This document shows positions 18,695 to 26,189 of a stretch of DNA of 64,000 nucleotides, in pieces. This stretch comes from Fodinicola acaciae. GTDB taxonomy: Bacteria; Actinomycetota; Actinomycetes; Mycobacteriales; HKI-0501. Position 1 is the stretch's first letter; each line of letters begins with the position of its first letter. Under the pieces are notes generated by a model. It worked only from the letters and a program-made list of their open reading frames with translations. It was not told the origin of the DNA and did not search any database. A program made the position numbers and the translations under genes. The stretch is taken from assembly GCF_010993745.1 (NCBI RefSeq), contig NZ_WOTN01000001.1:1119235-1183234 (forward strand), written 5' to 3'.

Positions 18695-19685
18695 TGGCCA
18701 CCACCGGCTGGTCCTGCCACTGCAACCGCGCGATCGTGTCCAGGATGCGGTCCACGTGCGGCAGTTGGTGGCGCTCGAGTTTCGGTGGAGGATAAGGGAT
18801 GTCGAGACCGGTCACCCGCAACACCGGCGCATGCAGATAATGGAAACACTGCTCGGTGACGCGCGCGACGATTTCCGCGCCATAACCGCCAAAGCCCGCG
18901 GCCTCGTGCACGACCACGGCACGGCCGGTGCGCCGCACCGACGCACTCACGGTCACGTCGTCGAAGGGGGAGAGCGAGCGCAGATCCACGACCTCCACGT
19001 CCCAGCCTTCGGCCGTCGCGGCCTCCGCCGTCTCCAAGGCGGTCGCGACCATCGGTCCGTACGCGATCAGCGTCACGTCACGTCCGGGGCGGCGTACGAC
19101 CGCCTGGTCCATTGGCGCCGAATCGCGGCTGAACGACACGGATTCCTTTGTCCAGTAACGGTTCTTCGGTTCCATGAAGACGACCGGATCGGCCGAGTCG
19201 ATCGCATCGCGCAGCAGGTCGTATGCGTCCTGCGCGGATCCCGGGGTGACGACCCGCAAGCCTGGCGTGTGGGTGTAAAACGCCTCGCTGGAGTCGCAAT
19301 GGTGTTCCACGCCACCGATGCCGCCCGCGTACGGGATGCGGATGACCATCGGCAGTGCGACCGCACCGCGCGTACGGTTGCGCATTTTCGCCACGTGCGA
19401 GGTGATCTGCTCGAAAGCCGGATAGGCGAAGGCGTCGAACTGCAATTCCACGACCGGCCGGAAACCACCCATCGCCATGCCGACCGCGAAACCGACGATC
19501 CCGGACTCGGCCAGTGGCGTGTCGAAGCAGCGGTCGTCGCCAAAGTCCGCGGCGATGCCATCAGTGATACGGAAAACGCCGCCGAGCGCACCGACATCCT
19601 CGCCGAGGATGACGACGCGGTCGTCGTCCTTCACAGCGTCCCGGAGAGCCGCGTTGAGCGCCTGAGCCATGCTGAGCTGAGTCAT
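18687..19685 (-). CDS. bkdB: 2-oxoacid dehydrogenase E1 component, beta subunit
   Basis: 332 residues, a typical length for the TPP-dependent E1 beta chain. Recognisable stretches are LGEDVGALGGVFRIT, the cofactor-contacting DTPLAESGIVGFAVGMA, and PYAGGIGGVEHH followed by the potassium/phosphorylation-loop region. It pairs with E1alpha to decarboxylate branched-chain 2-oxoacids and reductively acylate the E2 lipoyl arm. The ATG overlaps the E1alpha stop by 4 bases (ATGA), and the 3' end overlaps E2 by 8 bases, so the three genes are translationally coupled. Confidence 0.92.
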   Translation of the reverse strand: MTQLSMAQALNAALRDAVKDDDRVVILGEDVGALGGVFRITDGIAADFGDDRCFDTPLAESGIVGFAVGMAMGGFRPVVELQFDAFAYPAFEQITSHVAKMRNRTRGAVALPMVIRIPYAGGIGGVEHHCDSSEAFYTHTPGLRVVTPGSAQDAYDLLRDAIDSADPVVFMEPKNRYWTKESVSFSRDSAPMDQAVVRRPGRDVTLIAYGPMVATALETAEAATAEGWDVEVVDLRSLSPFDDVTVSASVRRTGRAVVVHEAAGFGGYGAEIVARVTEQCFHYLHAPVLRVTGLDIPYPPPKLERHQLPHVDRILDTIARLQWQDQPVVASA

Positions 19686-20773
19686 GACTCCTCCTTGAGT
19701 TCAGCGGCGACCTGGGCGCGCTGCGCGGTCAGCAACCGCGTCGGCCGCGCATAAACGTTGTCAAACAACGAAAGCGGATCGAGCGACGGCTCGGTGTTGA
19801 GCGCAGCGCGTACGTCCGCCGCGTATTGCTCGGCGTCAGCCCGAAACCGCTCGACCTCCTCGGCGGACAGCAGCTCACGCTCGAGGAGGTGCTTTTCCAG
19901 CCGTCGCACCGGATCGGCGGCGCGCCACCGCTGCACCTCGGCCGGATCACGATAACGGCTCGCGTCGTCCGCGTTGGTGTGCGCATCGATCCGATACGTG
20001 TGCGCCTCGACCAGCACCGGTCCATGACCGGCACGCGCGTACGCGACGGCCGCGTCGAGCACGGACAGCACCGCCACCGCGTCGTTTCCGTCCACCTGCT
20101 CGGATCGCACGCCATAGCCGATGCCTTTGTACGCCAGCGCCGGCGCCGCGGTCTGCTTCTCCAACGGCACCGAGATCGCATAACCGTTGTTCTGGACGAA
20201 GAACACGACCGGAGCGTCGCACACCGCGGCGAAGTTGAGCGCCTCGTGGAAATCGCCCTCGCTGGTGGCGCCGTCGCCGGCCAGAGCCATCACCACGGCG
20301 TCCTCGCCACGGCGTCGCAGCGCGTACGCGAGACCAGTCGCATGCAGCGTTTGCGTCGCCAGCGGGGTACATTGCGGCGCGACGCGTACGGCCGCCGGGT
20401 CATAGCCGCAATGCGCGTCGCCACGCAGCAGCGTCAGCACCTCCGGGGCAGCGACGCCGCGTGCCACCAGCGCGACCGAGTCGCGATAGGTCGGAAACAG
20501 CCAGTCCGCCGGACCCAGTGCCATTGCACAGCCGATCTGGCAGGCCTCCTGGCCGCTGCTGGACGGATAGACGGCGAGCCGGCCCTGCTTGGTCAGCGCG
20601 GTCGCCTGCGTGTCGAAGCGGCGGCCGATCACCATCAGGCGATACGCCTTGCGGAGCCGGTCGCCCGGCGGCTCGGCGTAGCCGTCGTGCTCGTCGACCG
20701 CCGACGCGTCCTCGGCGACGAACCGGACCGGCGTCGCCGACGGCAGCAGCTCGGCCGGATTCTTACGCGGCAT
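19682..20773 (-). CDS. bkdA: 2-oxoacid dehydrogenase E1 component, alpha subunit
   Basis: 363 residues from the ATG at 20773, preceded by GAGAGGTGG. A TTG seven codons upstream is an alternative. The thiamine diphosphate motif GDGATSEGDFHEALNF followed by VQNNGYAIS is intact, and YPSSSGQEACQIG and FPTYRDS match branched-chain E1alpha proteins. It performs the TPP-dependent decarboxylation step with E1beta. First gene of the operon. The 77 bases to the divergent Lrp/AsnC gene must hold both promoters and the operator. Confidence 0.92.
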   Translation of the reverse strand: MPRKNPAELLPSATPVRFVAEDASAVDEHDGYAEPPGDRLRKAYRLMVIGRRFDTQATALTKQGRLAVYPSSSGQEACQIGCAMALGPADWLFPTYRDSVALVARGVAAPEVLTLLRGDAHCGYDPAAVRVAPQCTPLATQTLHATGLAYALRRRGEDAVVMALAGDGATSEGDFHEALNFAAVCDAPVVFFVQNNGYAISVPLEKQTAAPALAYKGIGYGVRSEQVDGNDAVAVLSVLDAAVAYARAGHGPVLVEAHTYRIDAHTNADDASRYRDPAEVQRWRAADPVRRLEKHLLERELLSAEEVERFRADAEQYAADVRAALNTEPSLDPLSLFDNVYARPTRLLTAQRAQVAAELKEES

Positions 20774-20850
20774 GGCGACCACCACCTCTCGCAACCATAT
20801 GATGCTGAGATCGTGCGTCCGCGCGTCCGAGTGTTCAAGGTGGCCAGGAA

Positions 20851-21381
20851 ATGAGCGACAAACTGTCCGACGGTGATGCCTCCAAAGGCCAAACGTCCGA
20901 AAGTGGGCTGGCTCACGGCGGTCCGCTGAGACGAACGGTCCCGGCGCTCGACGACGTCGACCGCTCGATCCTCGCCGCGCTCGCCGAGGACGGCCGGCTG
21001 GCGATCCGCGCGCTGGCCGAGCGGCTGCACATCTCCCGTACGAACGCGTACGCGCGGCTCGAGCGGCTGCTCGCCGAGAAGGTGATCACCGGCTTCGGCG
21101 CGCACATCGATCCACGGCTGGCCGGCCTCGGCACCAGCGCGTACATCATGATCACCGTGGAGCAGACCGCCTGGCGCACGATGGCCGACGACCTCCGGCG
21201 GATCCCGTACGTCGAGCACGTGGCGCTGGTCGGCGGCGACTTCGACATCCTGCTGCTCGTACGTGCGCCGGACAACGCGTCGCTGCGGGATGTCGTGCTG
21301 GAGCATCTGCAGGCGCTCGCCGGCGTGCGGTCGACCCGCACCTGGCTGATCTTCGAGGAGAAGGCGGGGACCGCTCTCTAA
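20851..21381 (+). CDS. Lrp/AsnC-family transcriptional regulator (BkdR-like)
   Basis: 176 residues. A polar N-terminal extension of about 30 residues precedes a standard Lrp winged helix (LDDVDRSILAALAEDGRLAI, recognition helix ISRTNAYARLERL), then an alpha/beta RAM ligand-binding domain with the VEHVALVGGDFDILLLV core. Divergent position to the bkd operon is the classic arrangement for a regulator responding to branched-chain amino acids. The stop lies 8 bases before the direct-repeat site of the peptide locus, so that locus starts immediately behind it. Confidence 0.9.
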   Translation: MSDKLSDGDASKGQTSESGLAHGGPLRRTVPALDDVDRSILAALAEDGRLAIRALAERLHISRTNAYARLERLLAEKVITGFGAHIDPRLAGLGTSAYIMITVEQTAWRTMADDLRRIPYVEHVALVGGDFDILLLVRAPDNASLRDVVLEHLQALAGVRSTRTWLIFEEKAGTAL

Positions 21382-21388
21382 GCCGCAG

Positions 21389-21407
21389 CTTAGCGAAATG
21401 TTAGCGG
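21389..21407 (+). promoter_or_regulatory. SARP-type direct-repeat activator site, + operon of the peptide locus
   Basis: CTTAGCG (21389-21395) and GTTAGCG (21400-21406) are separated by 4 bases, an 11-bp period equal to one helical turn. This is the heptamer geometry of SARP activator sites, which lie about 8 bases upstream of a -10. Here AAAACT follows at 21415-21420 after exactly 8 bases, and the peptide ATG is at 21452. An almost identical element (17 of 19 bases) lies in opposite orientation at 26190-26208. Confidence 0.7.
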
Positions 21408-21451
21408 CTTCCAGAAAACTCGACCCTCGTCCTACGACGAGGGGAGACCTC

Positions 21452-21646
21452 ATGACCGCAACCCTGGGCCGGATGACCGACCGGCTGCTGGGCCTGTTCG
21501 TGCCGGCGACCACCGCCGGTGCCTGCGCCTGTGGCGACTTCTACTGCTCGACATCGGGTTGTCGAGCCGGTTACCGGCGCGACTGTACGGCCAGCTGCGA
21601 CTGCAGCCGGGTCACCTGCGGCACCTGCTATCGGGGTAGTTGCTAG
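21452..21646 (+). CDS. Cysteine-rich secreted peptide precursor A (10 Cys)
   Basis: 64 residues. The ATG follows GGGGAG. A longer in-frame start has no ribosome-binding site and would overlap the activator site. The leader, residues 1-24, ends FVPATTAGA. The remaining 40 residues contain ten Cys, nearly all small or polar residues between them, beginning CAC-x4-C-x4-C. That opening resembles the CxC...C...C start of the fulvocin C-related tail at 41.2 kb. The leader shares its VPxTTAxA-C end with peptides B and C. First gene of the + operon with a thioredoxin-like protein and S26 peptidase. I infer a disulfide-stabilised, probably antimicrobial or signalling peptide, and no known family name is certain. 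Confidence 0.8.
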   Translation: MTATLGRMTDRLLGLFVPATTAGACACGDFYCSTSGCRAGYRRDCTASCDCSRVTCGTCYRGSC

Positions 21647-21661
21647 CACTTTCCGATCCGT

Positions 21662-21688
21662 CCCCGGTGGCCGGATCGGCCACCGGGG
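21662..21688 (+). terminator. Strong hairpin between peptide A and the thioredoxin-like gene
   Basis: CCCCGGTGGCC, loop GGATC, GGCCACCGGGG: an 11-bp perfect GC-rich stem with no U-tract. Best read as a partial terminator or mRNA stabiliser that lets peptide A transcript exceed the downstream enzyme genes. Confidence 0.6.
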
Positions 21689-21707
21689 TGCCCACCCTGG
21701 AGCACAC

Positions 21708-22235
21708 ATGACCGCATTTGTCGCCGTCGTCGGCGCGCTCAGCCTCGTCAACCTCCTGCTCTGCATCGGCATCGTCCGCCGCCTTCGCGAACACACCGAC
21801 ATCCTCAACACGAAGCTCGGTGACAACGGCCCCGCGCCGATGTACGCGGCGGGTCAGCGGATCGGCGACTTCCAGGCGACGACCGTCGACGGCGCGGCCG
21901 TCAGCCGTGACGCGCTGACCGGCACGACGCTGCTCGGCGCCTTCACCCCTGGATGCACGCCGTGCAAGGAACGGCTGCCGCTGTTCATCGAGCAGGCCGC
22001 GCAGCGCGACCGCGACCAGGTCCTCGCGATCGTCTCCGGCACGGTCGACGACGCGGCCGACTACGTCGCGCGCCTGAGCGCGGTCGCTCGTGTCGTCCGT
22101 GAGGAGGACGGCGGTCCGGTCACCACGGCCTTCGGCGTGGAGGGTTTCCCGGCTTTCGCACTGATCGACACCGACGGGGTCGTACTCGCCAGCGGCACCA
22201 AGCTCGGTGCGTTGGCGATGCCAGTCCCGGCATGA
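21708..22235 (+). CDS. Membrane-anchored thioredoxin-like protein (TlpA/MauD type), copy 1
   Basis: 175 residues. A single N-terminal transmembrane helix (residues 3-22) is followed by a basic VRRLRE stop-transfer stretch, orienting the rest outside the membrane. The thioredoxin fold begins near 50 and has the redox motif CTPC at 83-86. The cis-Pro region is GVEGFPAFALID. Copy 2 at 25079 has its CxxC at exactly the same residues and the same LNLL...VRRLR anchor, so the two are paralogues. Role: thiol-disulfide exchange during folding of the Cys-rich peptides. Whether it oxidises or isomerises is not decidable. The stop overlaps the signal peptidase ATG (ATGA). Confidence 0.85.
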   Translation: MTAFVAVVGALSLVNLLLCIGIVRRLREHTDILNTKLGDNGPAPMYAAGQRIGDFQATTVDGAAVSRDALTGTTLLGAFTPGCTPCKERLPLFIEQAAQRDRDQVLAIVSGTVDDAADYVARLSAVARVVREEDGGPVTTAFGVEGFPAFALIDTDGVVLASGTKLGALAMPVPA

Positions 22236-22651
22236 TCAGGACCGCGCTGGTCCTGCTCGGCATGCTCGGCGTGGCGGTGGGCTTGGCGCGTACGCGGCTG
22301 GTCGCGGTCACGGTCGAGGGGGACAGCATGATCCCGACCTTGCGCGCGGGCGACCGCGTACTCGTCGTCAAGCTGCCGCTGCGCTGGGTCCGCCGTCGCC
22401 AGCTCGTCGTTTTCGCGCCGCCAAAGGGGTTGCTGCCCGAGAGCGAGCCACCGTGGCTGATCAAACGCGCGGTCGCGTTGCCCGGCGACGTTGTGCCGGC
22501 GGAGGTGCCGAATCTCGCCGGCACGCGCGTGCCGGCCGATCGTTTCGTCGTGCTCGGCGACAACTCGGCGCGCAGCTTCGACTCGCGGCGGGCCGGTTAT
22601 CTCGCCGCCGACACCCTGCTCGGCGTCGTCGTACGCCGGCTGAGCGCCTAG
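22232..22651 (+). CDS. S26-family (type I) signal peptidase dedicated to the peptide locus
   Basis: 139 residues, shorter than housekeeping LepB. One N-terminal transmembrane helix, then the catalytic Ser in GDSMIPTL (S32) and the general-base Lys in LIKRAVALPGD (K78). The box E motif LGDNSARSFDSR is near 109-119. All S26A catalytic elements are present. Type I peptidases cut after AxA, and each of the three peptide precursors ends its leader A-[AG]-A immediately before the first Cys, so this enzyme is the likely leader peptidase. Coupled to the thioredoxin-like gene by a 4-base overlap and followed 44 bases later by peptide B. Confidence 0.9.
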   Translation: MIRTALVLLGMLGVAVGLARTRLVAVTVEGDSMIPTLRAGDRVLVVKLPLRWVRRRQLVVFAPPKGLLPESEPPWLIKRAVALPGDVVPAEVPNLAGTRVPADRFVVLGDNSARSFDSRRAGYLAADTLLGVVVRRLSA

Positions 22652-22695
22652 CGGCGCCGCGGATTTGTCCTGTTACTCCAACAGAAGGAGGACAC

Positions 22696-22929
22696 GTGTC
22701 CATCGCAAAACTGTCCGACGCCGTGGTCAGGTGGCTGGTGCCACAGACCACCGCGGCCGCGTGCATCGCACCTGAGCCGTGCGACGCCTGTGCGAATCCG
22801 ACGATGGCCTGTCTCAACGGCTATTACACACCGGTCAAGTACACGCTCAAGGTCAACAACTGCAACGGCCAGTGCACGATCTACAAAAAGCAGATCTGCT
22901 GGCGTGGCGACTGGGCCGGCGTCTGTTGA
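22696..22929 (+). CDS. Cysteine-rich secreted peptide precursor B (8 Cys)
   Basis: 77 residues, GTG start with AGGAGG five bases upstream. A small CTGTT/AACAG hairpin (22670-22684) precedes the ribosome-binding site. The leader of 22 residues ends LVPQTTAAA. The predicted mature part is 55 residues with eight Cys: C-x5-C-x2-C-x6-C in the N-terminal half, then an aromatic/basic middle (YTLKVNNCNGQCTIYKKQ) and two last Cys. Trp occurs twice near the C-terminus. Tandem with peptide C, identical over the central 18 residues. No lanthipeptide, radical-SAM or YcaO enzyme is nearby, so disulfides are the only modification supported. Confidence 0.82.
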   Translation: MSIAKLSDAVVRWLVPQTTAAACIAPEPCDACANPTMACLNGYYTPVKYTLKVNNCNGQCTIYKKQICWRGDWAGVC

Positions 22930-22964
22930 CAGTCGGTATTTCTCAACGAAAAAGGAGGATTGAC

Positions 22965-23195
22965 ATGTCCATCGTGAAAATGGCCGACACGGTCGTCGGG
23001 TGGCTGGTGCCACGGACGACCGCCGCGGCCTGCCTCGCACCTGAGCCGTGCGACGCCTGCGCCAACGCCGTCAGGCGCTGTGAGGCCGGTGCGTTGATCG
23101 AATACCGTTACACGCTCAAGGTCAACAACTGCAACGGCCAATGTACGATTTACAAGAAGCAGGTGTGCTCCGAGCGTTATCTCGGCGGCTGCTAG
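22965..23195 (+). CDS. Cysteine-rich secreted peptide precursor C (8 Cys)
   Basis: 76 residues, ATG with AAAGGAGG upstream. Paralogue of peptide B: leader MSIVKMADTVVGWLVPRTTA and all eight Cys in register, identical core YTLKVNNCNGQCTIYKKQ. Differences concentrate in the segment after Cys4 and in the C-terminal loop, where both Trp of B are replaced. A pair of similar but non-identical peptides could act together as a two-peptide bacteriocin, or be diversified toxins. Last gene of the + operon, 11 bases before a strong bidirectional hairpin terminator. Confidence 0.82.
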   Translation: MSIVKMADTVVGWLVPRTTAAACLAPEPCDACANAVRRCEAGALIEYRYTLKVNNCNGQCTIYKKQVCSERYLGGC

Positions 23196-23206
23196 GAAAA
23201 CCCAAG

Positions 23207-23239
23207 GCGAGCGCGTCGGACCCGGACGCGCTCGCTTTT
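23207..23239. terminator. Bidirectional intrinsic terminator between the convergent operons
   Basis: GCGAGCGCGTC and GACGCGCTCGC form a perfect 11-bp stem around a 7-base loop, followed by TTTT on the + side and, read on the - strand, followed by CTTGGGTTTT. It sits exactly between peptide C and the exporter stop codon. Confidence 0.88.
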
Positions 23240-23240
23240 G

Positions 23241-25082
23241 CTATGCCAGTGTCGCCGGCTGATATCCCTGTCCCTGCAAGGTGAACAGCCGCGCGTACAC
23301 ACCGGCCTTCGCCATCAGCTCGTCGTGATCGCCTCGTTCGGTGATCAGTCCGCCGTCGAGCACGACGATCTGGTCGGCATAGCGCAAGGTGCCGAGGCGG
23401 TGGGAAATAAGCAGGGATGTGCGACCGGTGCGGAATTCGGTGAGGGTCTGGTGAATACGGTGTTCCGCTTCGGCGTCCAGGCCGGAGCTCGGCTCGTCCA
23501 GAATCAGCAGGCTCGCGCGGTCACGCATCAGCGACCGCGCGAGCGCCAGCCGCTGCCATTGGCCGCCGGAGAAGCTGACGCCGGGCTCCTGGGTGTCTTC
23601 GTCGTCGTCCGCGAAGAAAATCCGGCTCAACATGGTGTCGTATCCGCGCGGCAAAACCGAGATCGCGTCGTCGATGCCGGCACGTGCCGCGGCCGTACGG
23701 ATCGCGGTCAGATCGTCGCGGCGCGACAGGTCACCGAGACCGATGTTGTCGCGCGCCGGCAGGTCGTATGACATGAAATCCTGGAAAGTCGCGGCCAAAC
23801 GCAGCCGCAGCGACTCCGGTGAGATCTGCCGCAGGTCGACGCCGTCCCACCGGATCCGGCCGCGTTCGGGCTCGTAGAAGCGGCACAGCAGCTTGATGAG
23901 CGTACTCTTGCCAGCGCCGTTGACGCCGACGATCGCGACCGAGCTGCCGGCGGCGATCTCGAAGCTCACGCCGCGCAGGACCCACGGGCCGTCCGGCTGA
24001 TAGCGAAACCAGACGTCCTCGAACCGTACGGAGTGGCTCAGGTCCGGCGCGACCAGCTCACCGCTGGCCGAGTCGGCCGGCAGGGCCATCACCTCCAGAT
24101 ATCGCTGGAAGGTCTTGACCGCCTCGACCACGGCGCCGATCCGCGCCACCAGGTCGGACAGCGAGCCTTGTACGGCCGCGACCGCGGACATGAAAAGCAG
24201 CACGTCGCCCGGCGTCAGCTCGCCGCGTACGACCCGCAGCGCGACGATCGCCACGGCCACACCGGAGATCGCCGCGCCGAGCAGGCTCAAGCCGGCCTGC
24301 ACGATGGCCGTGCGGCTGGCCAGCGCGAGCTGTACGTCCTGGGAGCGCCGGAGCGCGTCCAGTTGGAGGCCGCGGAAATGCCGGCCGATGCCGAACAGTC
24401 GCACCTCCTTCGCGGCCTGCTCGCTGACCAGCAGCATCCGATAGAACATCCGCCGCCGTTGCAGCGGTGAGATCGCCAGCGTGGCCACGACCTGGCGGTT
24501 GGCCAGCATGATCTCGGCGGCCAGGCCGGGGATCGCGGCCACCAGCAGCACCACCGCGAGCGCGGGCCACACCAGCGCCACCATGCCGAGGAAGCTGAGG
24601 ATCGAGATGACCGCGCGCGTACTGCCTTCGGCGAAGTCGGTGATGCTGTTGGGGCCGTGCGAGGCCGCGCTCTCGGCGACCATCAGCCGGTCCTGGAAGG
24701 TCGGATCCTCGATGTAGCGCAGGCCGACGAAGCCGCAGACCTTCTCGAACAGGTCGCTCTCGGTGCGCAGGGTGATCGCCGAGTTGTGCCTGGCCACGAG
24801 GTAGATCGTCAGCTGCTGGCCGAGCAGCCCGACCGCCGCCGCGACGGCTGCCGCGACGGCGTAGAACACCACATGAGCGACATTTCCGGAGCGTCCGAGC
24901 GCCAGCTCGTCGACCAGCAGCTTGCCGTACCAGGCGGCGACCGGTGCGCTGGCCGCGCCGACCAGCGTCAGGCCGAGCCGGCCGGCGGAGCAGAGTGCCG
25001 AGGCTCGCCACCCCAGGACGACAGCGGACCAGCCGGCCGCCAACATCGCGACCGGGCTGGTCCGGATGGCCGTACGCGTCAC
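23241..25082 (-). CDS. ABC exporter (fused permease-ATPase) of the peptide locus
   Basis: 613 residues from a GTG that overlaps the thioredoxin-like stop (GTGA). Residues 1-320 carry six transmembrane helices of an ABC type-I exporter. The ATPase has Walker A GVNGAGKST (about 385), the C-signature FSGGQWQRLALARS, and Walker B LLILDEPSSGLD. There is no N-terminal C39 protease domain, consistent with leader removal by the separate S26 enzyme. It would act as a homodimer, exporting peptide or lipid-linked substrate. The position in one operon with MauE and a thioredoxin-like protein resembles CydDC-type thiol export too, so transport of a thiol redox compound is an alternative. Confidence 0.9.
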   Translation of the reverse strand: MTRTAIRTSPVAMLAAGWSAVVLGWRASALCSAGRLGLTLVGAASAPVAAWYGKLLVDELALGRSGNVAHVVFYAVAAAVAAAVGLLGQQLTIYLVARHNSAITLRTESDLFEKVCGFVGLRYIEDPTFQDRLMVAESAASHGPNSITDFAEGSTRAVISILSFLGMVALVWPALAVVLLVAAIPGLAAEIMLANRQVVATLAISPLQRRRMFYRMLLVSEQAAKEVRLFGIGRHFRGLQLDALRRSQDVQLALASRTAIVQAGLSLLGAAISGVAVAIVALRVVRGELTPGDVLLFMSAVAAVQGSLSDLVARIGAVVEAVKTFQRYLEVMALPADSASGELVAPDLSHSVRFEDVWFRYQPDGPWVLRGVSFEIAAGSSVAIVGVNGAGKSTLIKLLCRFYEPERGRIRWDGVDLRQISPESLRLRLAATFQDFMSYDLPARDNIGLGDLSRRDDLTAIRTAAARAGIDDAISVLPRGYDTMLSRIFFADDDEDTQEPGVSFSGGQWQRLALARSLMRDRASLLILDEPSSGLDAEAEHRIHQTLTEFRTGRTSLLISHRLGTLRYADQIVVLDGGLITERGDHDELMAKAGVYARLFTLQGQGYQPATLA

Positions 25083-25609
25083 GCGGGTACGCGGTCGGGC
25101 AGCACGTCGGCGTACTTCACCGCCGCCTCGACGATGACTCCGTCCTTGACCCACGCCGCGGTCGGATAGCTGCGGCTGCCGAGCGCGGTCTCGACCCCGG
25201 CCGTGCCGTCGAAGGCGGCGATCGTACCGATGCCGGCGAGCGCGCTCAGCATCGGCCGCAGCTCCGGCTCGTCCGGCTCGCCGCGCAGCAGGATGAACGT
25301 ACGCTCCGGCAGGGCGCCGCGGTCCTTTTGCAGGCTGGCGGCGGTTTCCTTGCACGGCTGGCAGGTGGGCGACAGCATCAACACCAATGCCTCGCCGCTG
25401 CTGAGGTCGGCCTCGGTGATCGCCGTACCATCCGCCGCCGTGACCGCGAACGCGCCGACGGTCGCGCCGGCCACGGGAAGGTCGGCCTGCGACTCCTTCT
25501 CCTTCTCGGCCGCCATCGTACGGAGGCGCCGTACGACGCCCAGCAGGATGAGAAGGTTGAGCAGGGTCAGCACGGTGAGCAGACCCACCGCGACAGCCAG
25601 AGCGGCCAT
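25079..25609 (-). CDS. Membrane-anchored thioredoxin-like protein (TlpA/MauD type), copy 2
   Basis: 176 residues. N-terminal transmembrane helix (2-24) ending VRRLRT, a charged linker, then a thioredoxin fold with CQPC at 83-86, the same coordinates as in copy 1 on the other operon. MauD proteins act after MauE to form disulfides in secreted Cys-rich proteins such as methylamine dehydrogenase light chain. Here the clients are presumably peptides A-C. The ATG lies 12 bases inside the end region of mauE. Much longer upstream in-frame starts overlap MauE and are not used. Confidence 0.85.
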   Translation of the reverse strand: MAALAVAVGLLTVLTLLNLLILLGVVRRLRTMAAEKEKESQADLPVAGATVGAFAVTAADGTAITEADLSSGEALVLMLSPTCQPCKETAASLQKDRGALPERTFILLRGEPDEPELRPMLSALAGIGTIAAFDGTAGVETALGSRSYPTAAWVKDGVIVEAAVKYADVLPDRVPA

Positions 25610-25620
25610 GAGCAGTCCAA

Positions 25621-26142
25621 TCAGCGAGGCGAGAGCAGGAACGCGAAGTCGTCCAGCCGGGTGATGACGACCGCGAGGAAGGCGCCGGCACCGATCGTGA
25701 CGGCGGTCGTCACGACATCGTGGGGGAGTCGCGGCCCGACCGCGACCGCGACCAGTGCGCAGAGCAGCAGGAACGCGTTGCGTACCACGTGGATCGGCGC
25801 GATCGTCGCACTCGACGCACCGAAGCACGCGCAGGTGACCTTCAGCCGGCGCCGCAGAATCATCACGACGCCGGCGGTGAGGACGGCGAACAAGGCGGTC
25901 GCCAGCCCGGCGCCGGCGACCGCAGTCCAGGGGAGCAGCAACAACACCGCCGACGCCGCCTCACCGCCGACCAGCAAGCCGCCGACCAGACCGGCGCGCC
26001 GATCGATGCCAAGCTGCCTGAGCATGTCGTTCAGGCCGCGGCGTCCGCCGGTCGTCAGCTTGCTCACCGAGCTCCAGCTGAGGACGACGGCCAGCATGAC
26101 CCGCACGGTCAGAGCGACAATCGCCATCAGGGCCGCGCTCAA
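25621..26142 (-). CDS. MauE/DoxX-like redox membrane protein
   Basis: 173 residues. A TTG start is chosen because GGAGGA lies 6 bases before it; the first ATG, five codons later, is 21 bases away. Four transmembrane helices are evident. C104-A-C106-FG after a basic loop is the CxC(F)G redox motif typical of MauE-family proteins, thought to pass electrons across the membrane to MauD-like thioredoxins. It is first in the - operon (mauE - thioredoxin - exporter). Upstream is the SARP-type repeat, with CATACT as -10. The longer open frame upstream runs through this promoter and is rejected. Confidence 0.87.
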   Translation of the reverse strand: MSAALMAIVALTVRVMLAVVLSWSSVSKLTTGGRRGLNDMLRQLGIDRRAGLVGGLLVGGEAASAVLLLLPWTAVAGAGLATALFAVLTAGVVMILRRRLKVTCACFGASSATIAPIHVVRNAFLLLCALVAVAVGPRLPHDVVTTAVTIGAGAFLAVVITRLDDFAFLLSPR

Positions 26143-26189
26143 GATCTGTCCTCCACTCTCTCGGGGCCGGGCAGCAGTATGCGCAGGTG

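Noticed and set aside
21452-23195. Peptides A-C as methylamine dehydrogenase light chain or another quinone-cofactor subunit, because of the MauE/MauD neighbours
   Set aside because: They are far too short, peptide C has no Trp in its mature part to form a Trp-derived quinone, and no heavy-chain gene is present.
21452-23195. Lipoprotein signal in the leaders, since Cys follows directly
   Set aside because: Position -3 is Ala within TTAxA-C rather than Leu, and there is no hydrophobic h-region of the usual length; an S26 peptidase in the operon fits better.
25083-25691. N-terminal extension of the ABC exporter
   Set aside because: The extension is out-of-frame translation of the thioredoxin-like gene; the GTG overlapping that gene's stop gives a normal six-helix start.
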